DNA of 64,000 bases from Lithospermum erythrorhizon (taxonomy: Eukaryota > Streptophyta > Magnoliopsida > Boraginales > Boraginaceae), in contig JADFUC010001723.1 in assembly GCA_019722365.1 (NCBI GenBank), positions 1 through 64,000 on the forward strand, given 5' to 3'. Each line of letters starts with the position of its first letter. Position 1 is the first letter of the stretch. The position numbers and the translations under genes were made by a program. Of the stretch, positions 11,335 to 22,100 are shown piece by piece. The notes under the pieces were generated by a model. The model was not told where the DNA came from. It ran no database searches and saw only the letters and a program-made list of their open reading frames with translations.

Positions 11335-13933
11335 TGTAATAACCCACATAATAAAAAAAAATTCGGCCTGGCGGTTGGACCCGGAATAGTATAATTTTTT
11401 TTTTTCGATGATGATATTATTTCGTAAAATTTTTTAGCCGAATTTCATTTATACTCTGGTAGTGCTTTGCTACGTGGAAGAATTCCTGGCCTTCAAACGG
11501 CTCAGGAGATTTAAGTACCTATGTTTTTAGCCTAACCGAAACCGAATCGGGACTCGAATTTTTATAAATATCTTTGCAAGCTTATCCTCCACATCATCAA
11601 ACACTTCACCATTTGCATCTTGTTCCATTTTTGGGCGTAGATACTCCCTCTTCCCCCACCCTTGAACATTTTTTCCATTTCTCTTCACCGTCGCTAATCC
11701 TTCAAAAAAACCGCTTAGAATATTGTTCTCTTCTTCATCATTCTCTTCGAGTTATGTGTAAGAAATTTCAAGTCTTTCGAGATATTTCTTGGGTTTCTTT
11801 AGATAGTTGACTTTTTACATAATCAATTTTATGATAAATCTTAGTTGGCAGCGTCTCAAGGACGTATATATGTGATGAATTCGTGATTTGTAGACGTTGA
11901 GACGCATGGTCGAGCTGACTTTCTTTTTTGGGGCTTTCAGTTGACTTTATGTGGATATTTTATAAAACTTCAATGCAGTGAGGTTACATCGATCTTATTA
12001 TATAGTTGTTATGATGTTAAATCAAGTATTTAAAATTTATTAAAGCGGTGTTATGTCAAAAGCGGAATTTCCAAGTCAGCTTATCGGAGTATGATTGTTA
12101 ATTGCGGACTTGATGATTAATTATTAGGAATGACTTATAAGTTGATTTTGTAGTGAGAAAGTGATAAGATGGAATTTAGCGGGAATCGATTGGGTCGCCA
12201 TTCACGGGATTATAATTCGATAGTTTATCCGCCAAGTTATACTTTATTTAGAAATAGTTCCCCAAGAATTGGTTATGTATCCTCTAGAACGCCGTATAGT
12301 AATAGGTTTTGATCATACTTTCTCGGGTATTTTGTTAGGGCGTTGATCGTGAAAAGTGGCAAGCATTTCGATTGTCTTCGCGAAGCGTTCATGGGTAGCT
12401 AAGCAGAAAGTAGTACTTATCTCAATGGGTGTTATTTTACGTACTTACCTCATTTTGGTGATATATATATTATCAGGCGTGATTATGTGAGAATGATGTA
12501 CATGTCATCATATGATTTTCACAGAATGATATACATGTAATTGCTTGTGTTAAGGTAGATTGTGCCTCGCATACCAAGATCGCTGGAGGTAAGTAAATGC
12601 CTTGAACTCCCAACTTATATTCTCGACCAAGTACCTTTGACGGCACTATTATATTATGCACCTTGCCCGCACTTTGATATGTTTGTGTCTTGTCTGGCTT
12701 TTACTGTGATCGATTTCATACTGCGTGGATGTTTTAGCCGCCAAGGCCAGAATACCGTTTGGGGAGCAGTAGTAGTTGTTCAAGCATGCATGAGTTTGAG
12801 GCCTCGAGTATCGTGCGACCCTATAGTCGGGATTACTAGTGATTAGCGACTCTCCTTCCTCGCAGGATATGTGACGCTATTGGCCCTATACTACGGTATA
12901 ACAGGCGGTTTGGCCTTATACTTCGGTATAAGAGCGTATGACTCTCTTTGATCGCTTGGCCGTGTGCATTGTCGCTGCCCTATACTACGGTATAGCGCGG
13001 TTTGGCCTTATACTGCATAAGAGCGGTATGAGTCTTTTGATCACTTGGCTGTGCGCATTGTCACGTGGGTCTCTATACTACGGTATAGTATGTGTTTGGC
13101 CTTATACTTCGGTATAAGAGCGGTGTTTATTAGCGGTTGATCCATTCCCCGCAGTAGACGGATCGAAGATATGCATTGTGGCGCCGGTGATAATTCCAAT
13201 GAGAGTATTTAGAGATAGAAGCGATGACTAGATTTATAGTCGATATCAGTCTCTGCGGATTTCAATTGGGGCGACAGGCTTTATCGGAGAATCTTCTATT
13301 ATATCTTAACACGCATGCGGAGACCTTCGAAACCTTATCAGATGACCCGATTAGATAGTCCCGGATATAATGTGATATTATTCATATTTGACTATTAAAT
13401 TTTGACTATCTCGCTCCGTATGGTAAGTTCACCCCTCTCTCGTGTTAAGTTTCACTAAGCTTCTCGCGGCTTACACCCCTTTCGCTTACGGGCTGCATTT
13501 TTATTTGTGTCAGCCGATGTTGGCTACTGTTCCAAGAGTTGTCGGAGAAATTGTTCGGTGAGCATCGGGTGGCCGAGGATCCTCACAGCCTCATTTTGAC
13601 GTGTCGTTAACCGCCATCAAGGTATTTCCTCTCGAAATCTTAGCCTGGCTTGGTAGTCATTTTGTATTCGTGATACGCACGTATCATCTCGTCAGAAATT
13701 TCGCTTCTGCATTACTTTATTTTGGGATATGTCATGGGTATATATTTGCGCTGGTCGCTTCGATATCAACATGGATTATAAATTTTTAAACTCCGTTTTG
13801 ATTTGGGAAACTTAATTGTGATCACATTTTTGGATGAAACGAATTGTATTTTAAACCGAGTCGCCCATCGGCTCGCGACTCAAGGTTCGATTTTAATGAC
13901 TCTCACCTCGCGCTCGACTGGGCGGTCGTTACA
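11335..13933. mobile_element. Solo LTR, about 2.6 kb, third level of the nest
   Basis: It begins TGTAAT and ends GTTACA, a TG...CA inverted pair, and exactly splits the right LTR of the copia element, whose sequence resumes on the far side. The flanking bases (CCTG on the left, CCTAG on the right) look like a worn target-site duplication. No gag-pol is inside, so only one LTR remains. The ends and length fit Ty3 chromovirus-type LTRs. It holds a tandem repeat at 12880-13125. Confidence 0.65.
12880..13125. repeat. Three tandem units of about 93 bp with palindromic cores
   Basis: TATACTACGGTATA occurs at 12887, 12981 and 13073, a period of 94 then 92 bases. Each is followed after about 25 bases by CTTATACTTCGGTATAAG or a damaged copy. 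Both cores are near-palindromes able to form hairpins. The rest of the unit also repeats (for example GATCGCTTGGC / GATCACTTGGC). Confidence 0.85.
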
Positions 13934-14552
13934 CCTAGCCCGAGTACGAGTACAAGCAATCAACCGAAAAATACCTAAGCAAACTACTTAGACTTCACTA
14001 CAATATAACTCCAACAAGCACCTACTCTTTTTTTCACTCAAACACATATAATTGTTGGGAACAACCCGATTTATAAATGTATAAATCTCTCAATTCTATA
14101 TCAGATCCTCCAACGGCTAGTTACGCAGCCACCTTTGATCACGCCTCGAACAAACCAAAGAATCCTTGATTGGCAATCAACAACTTGATTACAATCTTCA
14201 ATCTTCAACGGCTAGTCGAGATACCTTAAGGGCCCGAAACTTTCCTATTGGCAAGTAACCAAAGAATCAATCTCGTGATTGATTGCTTCCTCAAAATACG
14301 CAGAATCACCACGATTGCATCCAATCATAAGTTACTTTCCTTACAATTAATGATCCACCTATTAACTCCCTCCATTAACTTGGTCTAACAACCTAAACCA
14401 AGCGATCCTTATTAATGCACTCGTATCAATCATACGATCTTGGTTGATCCTCAATCAACTCTTGATTGATCCCACTAATGCCCTCAGACATTAACTCACT
14501 ACAATCTTTGTTTTGATACTCTTGCCAAATTTGTACCTAGAAAATATGTCAA
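13934..14552 (-). repeat. Right (5') LTR of the nested copia element, second part
   Basis: It aligns with 5520-6057, sharing for example CTAGTCGAGATACCTTAAG and CAATCATACGATCTTGGTTGA-like runs. It ends near ATGTCAA. Confidence 0.75.
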
Positions 14553-14851
14553 GGCCTTTCGGCCGTCCATAAATTCCGCAACAACAAAACAGCTAAGACT
14601 TCTTTTTATATTAATCAACATATAAGGTCCTTTGACACACCACTCTCGCCGAGCTCCATCTTTATTAATTGTCTCGGATTTCTTCAATTAATTTCTTTTT
14701 CCTTGATTTGTCCGAAAATTTAGAGCTTTTAACAAATATTCCTACAAAATATAAATTTCATATTTGTCAATTAAAATAATAAAAACACATTACATATATC
14801 AATTTAAGCACGATAAACTCTCTAAAATACATGACAAATATGGACTAATCA
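14553..14851 (-). repeat. Right (5') LTR of the outer element, second half
   Basis: It aligns with 1310-1616 and ends in the same ATGGACTAATCA. This closes the nest. Confidence 0.8.
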
Positions 14852-16177
14852 ATTACAAATTTAAACATGATAATACTTAATGTGTAGTGTGGATTATGTA
14901 ATCTTATTTATCTTTATAATTTTTATATAGATATAAAAATAAACAAATATATTATACCTTGAAAAGTAGGTTGCTTTTTAAAATAACAAATAATCAATTA
15001 ATTCAAATGAAAGAAGTATTATGTAGAATTCTAAGATCTAAGACAATTTTTTAATAGACGAAGTTTAATTTACATTAATAGAAAAAAATTCTCTATTAAT
15101 ATATTTTAAATGACAATTATTAGTAATTTTCTAAGATTTTTCTAGAATGTGCTTGAAACACACATTATAAGCATAGGATTATTAAAGCAGAACCATGTAT
15201 ATTTCTAAAATTATGGAAGGTTCATTTGCATTAACTAAATTTGACACATGAAAATTGGTGTACCTTTCTTTAAAAAGTAGGCTACATTTGAAATTAGTAG
15301 TTTATCTTTTAATATATGATATTATTATTATTATCCTTTCAATGTATTTAAAATAACATTTTTGACTTCTTTATTAAAAATTTGATCATAAATTAATTTG
15401 TATTCAATATTATAACAAACTAAAAATTGATATCGATAGATTTAAATTTAAAAATATTTGATAATATTATATTCTTGTCTACTTATTAACAAATTACTCA
15501 TAACCAAAATTTTATCCGAAAATAAAAAATGTTAATCAAAATAAATTGGGCATCAAAATTATTATTATTATTAGTTTTGTCTATAATTTAATTTATCCAT
15601 GCAACTATACATGTATCCTAAGAACATATTTAGTTTCTAATGATCCAATTTATTTACTTTTATTTTCTTTATTTTAGTATCTATGGTGGAACTTTAATTC
15701 TTTTACTATATAGAAATCATAGTCAATGGTTCTATACCAAATTCAAATAACCAAATCAGGAAGCTTAATTACTTTTTATCTTGACAACATAAGTATTAAG
15801 TAACATAGTTTATCATGATCAAACTAGTACTTAGATATGTTTAATCCTTAAGTTGGTGTATTAAATACTAAAATTGTGGACCACTACACCAATAATTTAT
15901 CGATCACAAAATTAATTACGAATCAATTTTATAATTAAGAAAAAAATATGTCTTTCTGAAAGCAAACTATCTAAATACTACGACATTCTTAAATAGTTGA
16001 TTCATTAGGAAAAAAAATCCCCCTTCTTATATTTTACTCTAGCATTTTACTTTTAAATTTTGACCATAAATATATATTTTTATTATGTTGCGTAATATTT
16101 TGAAGTATATAAGCTTTACCCCCTCTCCTTCTTTCACAATTTTGTCATTGGTTTTCACCCAAAAAAAATTGGACAAA
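14852..16177. other. AT-rich upstream region of the WAT1 gene
   Basis: 1.3 kb with no gene-like frame and no repeat that I could pair elsewhere in the window. It probably contains the promoter and 5' UTR of the WAT1-related gene. A CT-rich patch (CCCCTCTCCTTCTTTC near 16120-16136) is of the kind common in plant 5' UTRs. I could not assign a TATA box with confidence in such AT-rich DNA. Confidence 0.4.
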
Positions 16178-19100
16178 ATGGCAATGGAGACGTACTTATT
16201 TTACAAGGAATTGTTACCATTTGCAGCGATGATTATAGTGCAATGCACTTTGGTAGGGTCAAATATATTGTTCAAATCTGCATCGTCTAGAGGCGTTAGT
16301 AATTATGTCTTCACTGTTTACACTTATGCTATTGCAACAGTTGTTACTTCACCCTTTGCTTTCATCTTTTATCGGTACTCCACTTTGTTTTTCCTTAATT
16401 TCCTAAATGCTACCTTCATTCCAAAACATTGTCTAGATTGGGTTTTAATTATCGAAATCGACTTAATTTTATTATTATCTTACTTAGCACGCACAACTTC
16501 AATTTGAATCACAATAATTTTATTGATTAATAGTAAAATTCATTAAAAATGCTACCATTTGACATTTTTTTGTCAAATATGATGATATTAAGATATATAA
16601 AAATATTTTCTTTCAAAATCTACTCCTGAAAATTTAGTTTAGCCAATCTTTTAGAGATGAAGTATCGAATAACAACCGGTACTTAACTCGATTTAATAAT
16701 TTTCTACATTTTGCAGAAGAATGAGGCTACCTCGAATCAGCACTTCCATACTCTACAAGATTTTCTATCTAGCGATGCTTGGGTACATTTGTTTTTAACC
16801 ATTTGAAAAAATAAAGTAGATAATTTTTTAGAAATAGGGGAGTATTTTTTAAGATCGGTGTATAAAGAAGTGATCTGATATATATATACCAATGCGACTG
16901 TATACCAACTCCCTTCTTCAAAAGCGGATTGGGTGATTTTTTTTTTAAAAAAAAACAATCTCATTTAAATCTGGTTGGACTTAATTTTTATCATACAAAT
17001 TAATCTTGAATTCTTGTTATTTATTGTGTTTCAGGGTTTCGACTATCATTTGTGTTTACATAGGGCTTGAGTATAGTTCTCCAACACTTGCTTCAGCCGT
17101 TGGCAACCTCACCTCTGCTTTTACCTTCATTCTAGCCATTTTATTCAGGTTCTTTTTCTTGAATGAACTTTAATGTCATCATGTGCAAAATCCAAAAAGG
17201 TCCAATTATAAGACCCTAATAAGAAAGATGATATCTATAGAGATTTAATTGTCAATTTGATATCAGTAAGTATAATTTGATCCTAGTTAATGGTCGTCTA
17301 GTATTACAGATTAAGTCTTTGATAGCGTAGAGGATGTTGCAATTTGATCCTACAAATAGACGGAATCGTTAACTATTCGCATATCGAATTTAAATCATAT
17401 AACTAGTTCAAAGCAATGGCTCGTTTTGAAGGAAATAATTATAGTGGTTATGCTCAAGTGAGGATCAAATTACAATATCATGTATGTGCACTATCATGAA
17501 CGATATATGCAACACTACCATTAACCGATGGGAGCAAATTGCAACACGGTCACATACGAAATTGACAATTAACTCTGTTTAAAGCACACTGTTGAATTTG
17601 AAATTAAAAAAATTATATAACACTCCTAAAAGGAAATAATCATACTCTTTAATAAATTAAAAATTAACTAATATACAACATTTTATTACTATCTCCAATT
17701 AAAAAAGACCATCATTTTGAATTAGTCCAAGTTAATAAACTTTTTAACTCAATACATGATTTAGTTTGAATCACAAAATATCATGTATTCATGTTAATAG
17801 TAAAATACATAAAAATACTATCTTTCGAAATATTTTCTATCATATATTATAGTATCTCCATCCCTCAAAGATTATCTAGTTTTAAATTTTAATAATCGCA
17901 CAATTGTTCTCATGACTCATGAGACTGTCAAATAGGGGCGGATTCAGGGAGTTTCAGGATATTCAATGAATTATCTTATATAAAAGGTTCTATAACTTAG
18001 ATGGTTAAGTCTATATGATTTCATATAGAAGGTCATGGTTCAAATCCTCCTCCAAACATTTATTTTTCACTTTTGAATATCCCATATTTATTTAATACAT
18101 TTTTATTTGTATATGTTGGAAAATAACAACTACAACAATGTATCTTTATTACAATCTTCACAATACAACACTTTGATTAAAAACTTGAAGTACAACCAAC
18201 AAAACACTATAATACAATAATGGTAGAATAACTAACTTCCTTGAATCGTTCCTCCCAGAAACTTTCCTAAAGAATTATTTCCGGTATAGGAATGCTTTTC
18301 ATGGATAAGATAAGGATTTGAAAGGTTGATACTACTTGTATGAGTTGCAAAAAATTCACGGGTATTTTTTAGAGAGAATATTTTTTTAGAAAAGTTGTGT
18401 TTCACTTTCTCTTCTTTGCTTTCTATATAAGGTCTCTTCACAAATTCGTTTTAAAAGTCCTTTAATGTTAGCCAGGCCAAGTCACACTCTAGAATGTGTC
18501 TTAAAGTCGTAAAGAACACGATTAAGACACTTGTTTAAACACCAAAGATTACCAACCAACAGATACCTTTGAAATGAAACGTTTGAAAACTTCAATCTGC
18601 AGAAACTGCCACTTCGGGACTTGTACACCTCCCGAACAAGTCCTTAGCTTTCTTTGGACAAAAATTGCCCCGGGCAAGCCGAGACTTAGGTCGGACGATA
18701 AAGCCCGGGGACCGTCTCAAATATATAACAATCCCCTACTCATTCGGGAGACCCACTTTCCGCCAAAATGAAGCTTGTATGCTAAGTGTGGCTCTCACCT
18801 TGAACCTCTTCAATTAGTGCAAACAACTCAAAGCCCCAAAGCAGATTGGAAAGCATGCCTAAGATTGAATTTCGAACCCTAATTACTAGAACTGTAGTCA
18901 TCGTGATGCCCAAACTCCATTTTCACAAGAGCCTTCTTCAACTCCTCAAAGACTATTATATACGTACCCATATCGATCCATAAAATAGAGAACATTAAAA
19001 AGAAAATCACAATTTTTTCATTGAAGTGGCAATGCCTTCTATCATCATAGGTGAAGTTCAACTCTACCCTACTTATTATAGTTAGAACTAATATATTAAC

Positions 19101-22100
19101 AACATTAAAAGTACAAATCGAACCTTCTCATATAACTGGGCACCGAATATACCGTCTACTCATATGCTTCTAAGCACATAACAAATGACTTTTTTGTTAC
19201 CTCCATTGAATTCGAGACGGAGGTTATCCAACATCGAATCGGGGCTCCATCACGCTTATGGTGATATTTTCAAAGCCCATTCTCTTGCCGTTTCTTGTAG
19301 CATTTCCTCACAGTAAGCTTAATAAGTGGATCGATAAGTTATCTCCAGACTTAACATAGGTCATGGTCACCACTCCATTTCCGATCACTTCCCTAACATA
19401 AGCATGTCTCATACTTATATGTCTAGACTTTCCATTATATACCTTACTATACACAAGCCATATAATGGGTCCGACTGCCGCATCAAGGATATAGGACTCA
19501 TTGATTGTGAAGCACAACGCTATATCCATTCAGAGAGTCTCGTGAGCCTTCGCTTCCTTGTCAGCACGCTTATGAATATCAAAACTAATTCCATTTTGGA
19601 GCTGGTGTTATCACTATTAGCTTCAGTTCTCAACTTACAACACCTCCTCCTAATGTAAACAACCACCCTGATATGGCTTTATTGTCTATATTTTGTGTGA
19701 GCCAACTAGCATCACAATACTCCTCAAGTACAACTGGAAAACCATTATATTGAAGACCATATTTCCTCATGTCTTTCATATATCCGAGTACTCTTTTTAT
19801 GTTTCCCAATCTTCCATACTTGGCTTACTAGTGAATCTTGACAATTTACATACAACAAAAGCAATATCAATTCTTGTACAGTGTGTTGTATACATTAAAC
19901 TTCCAATGACACTTACATACTCTAAATGGGCAACAACTCTACTTTATTTTCTTTCAATTTCGAATGATCATATGAGTAAAAGAGCTTTCTTTATATCAAG
20001 ATGTTTGAACTTACTCAATCATTCTATCAATGTAAATGAAGTTTGACTTAGAATAAACTCTTTTTCATCTCTCTTAACCTTGATTCCTAAGATAGTATCT
20101 ACTTCTCCTAGGTCTTTCATTTTAGCGGCGTAGTGTCAGATACTTCTAGTTTCAACGATGCCTTACATAGAATTGCAGAGTTAAAGCAAAAACAACATTC
20201 TTATGGAAAGTAACTAAGCACGGAACATAGGTATCAAAATAGTCTATGCCTTCTCTCTGAGTAAATCCTTTTGCAACCAGACGTGCCTTGAAGGATAGTA
20301 TAGTTCCATCAACACTATACTTGATTTTAAACACCCACTTGCAACAAATTGGTTTAGAACCTGGAGGCCAGTCTACAATCTTCCAAGTACCATTAGACAT
20401 GATGGAGTTCATCTCATCATTTATAGCTTCTTTCCAGAAACCAGCATCTATTGAAGCCATAGCTTCCTCATAGGTCTTGGGTACCTCATGTTGCACATTA
20501 AGTGCACAGTTTTGATCCCCTTCCATTAAGATAACCTTATAGATAAAGTTAGGATCTAGATGTTTTTCAACTCTAGTCCTTTGACTATGTCGATTTTCCA
20601 AAGCTTCTTCAAAACTCTCTTGTTCACATTTACCCCCACGATTAAGTCATTTCGTTCTATCTCACTTGGCCCAACATCAATAGGTACATGGTCATCTCTG
20701 AACTTGTCCTCAAAGAACTCCACTTATTAGATTCTACTATCTTGGAAGTTCCAAGATTTAGGAGACTATATGCTTTAGAGTTTTCTGCATACCCTACAAA
20801 GACACACCTTATTCCTTTGGATCCTAACTTAAACCTTGTATCAAAATTTTTGTAATAGGCTATGCACCCTAACACTTTGAAATATTTCAAGTTGGATTTT
20901 CTACCCTCATTTCATAGTTCATAAGGTGAAACCTTGAACTTCTTAGAAGAAATCCTATTGTATACATGACAAGATGTTAACAAAGCTTCTCCCTATAAAT
21001 TAGTTGGTAGATTGGAACTCAAAAGCATTGCATTCACCATGTCAACTAAGGATCTGTTTTTCCTTTCGGATAAACCATTTTGTGGTGGAGAATATGGATC
21101 TATTTGTTGGTGTATGCATGATGCCTTCGTTTGCACAAAAGTCATCAAACTCCTTAGGGAAACACTCCACACCTTTATCACTTCTTAGGATTTTAATCCT
21201 CTTCTCTTTTTGATTCTCGACTATCTTTTTCAAGTCTTTGAATTTCTTAAAAACTTCATCCTTACTCCTTAGCAGATAGACATATGTATATCTTGAATGG
21301 TCATCAATAAAGATTGTGAAATATCTTTTACCATTTCTTGTATACAATCCATTTAACTCACAAATGTCTGAATGCACAACTTCAAGCAACTCAGTTTTCC
21401 TCTCATCCTTTTTGAAAGGTTTCTTAGGCATTTTAGCCTTCAGATAAATTTCACACTTTTCATCATCATTCCATTAGCTTTCAAGTAATCATGCTTAGAT
21501 ATGAATGAAACATATTTCTTATTAATATGACCAAGTCTAGCATGCCAAGTATTAAAAGAATAGATCAAGTAAACAGAAACATTAACTTCATTAATAGAGA
21601 ATTTGAACATGCCTCCGGTGGAGTATCCTTTTCCTACGAACACTCCACCTTTGGTGATCACAACTTTATCAGATTTCAAAGGTGACTTTCGCTCACTCTT
21701 ACATAAAGAGACTACAGAATCGATTTTTCTTAAGTTCAGGTATAAAGAACACATTAACTAAAAGTTGACTTTCTTTCCACTAAGGAAGAAGATTTCAATA
21801 CTTCATTTAGTTTTGGAATTTAGTACTTGCATTGTTGCCCATGAGAATCTTCTTCATCATCACTTACACTGTAAGTCTTGAACAAATTTTTGTTGTTGCA
21901 CGCATGTAATGGTTGCTTCAAAATCCAACCACTAATCCCTAGCACTTCAACGGTTGTCATATTGAATTCAAAGGACCATCGCAACAATAGAATTCTCGCC
22001 TCGTGATTCATCATCACGCGATTGATTAAGCTCCTTGCATTGTTTGAATTCTTAGCCATATGCTCTGCCCTTTGAACAAGCACGCATACTCACGAATGTA

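Larger units (their letters stand above)
5369..14552 (-). mobile_element. Decayed Ty1-copia retrotransposon (SIRE/Tork-like) inserted in the outer LTR
   Basis: The left LTR is 5369-6057 and the right LTR is 11162-11334 continued at 13934-14552. They share long runs, for example ATCTCAAATGTTA near the start and TCAATCTTCAA in the middle. The LTR starts TGTCAGG and ends ATGTCAACA on the + strand. A purine-rich tract (GGGAGAGTT on the - strand) adjoins the left LTR, so the element runs on the - strand. Gag, integrase, reverse transcriptase and RNase H remnants follow in the copia order on the - strand. A solo LTR (11335-13933) interrupts the right LTR. Confidence 0.85.
642..14851 (-). mobile_element. 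Large non-autonomous LTR retrotransposon (LARD-like), outer shell of a nest
   Basis: Two long direct repeats bound this element: 642-1616 on the left, and 4660-5368 continued at 14553-14851 on the right. The LTR ends are TGAT and ATCA. Orientation is minus: a polypurine tract adjoins the left LTR and a tRNA-Asp-type primer site adjoins the right LTR. The internal region (1617-4659, about 3 kb) has no recognisable gag, protease, integrase or reverse transcriptase, so the element depended on another element for movement. The PPT context and primer site are of the kind known from Ty3 Athila/Tat/Ogre relatives. A copia element occupies 5369-14552 inside its right LTR. Confidence 0.75.

Noticed and set aside
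12880..13125. CRISPR array
   Set aside because: Only three units, no uniform spacers, inside a retrotransposon LTR of a plant genome.
16085..16177. Upstream Met for the WAT1 protein
   Set aside because: It would add 31 residues (Phe/Ser-rich) not found in the family, while [11 protein letters not shown] is a typical WAT1 start.
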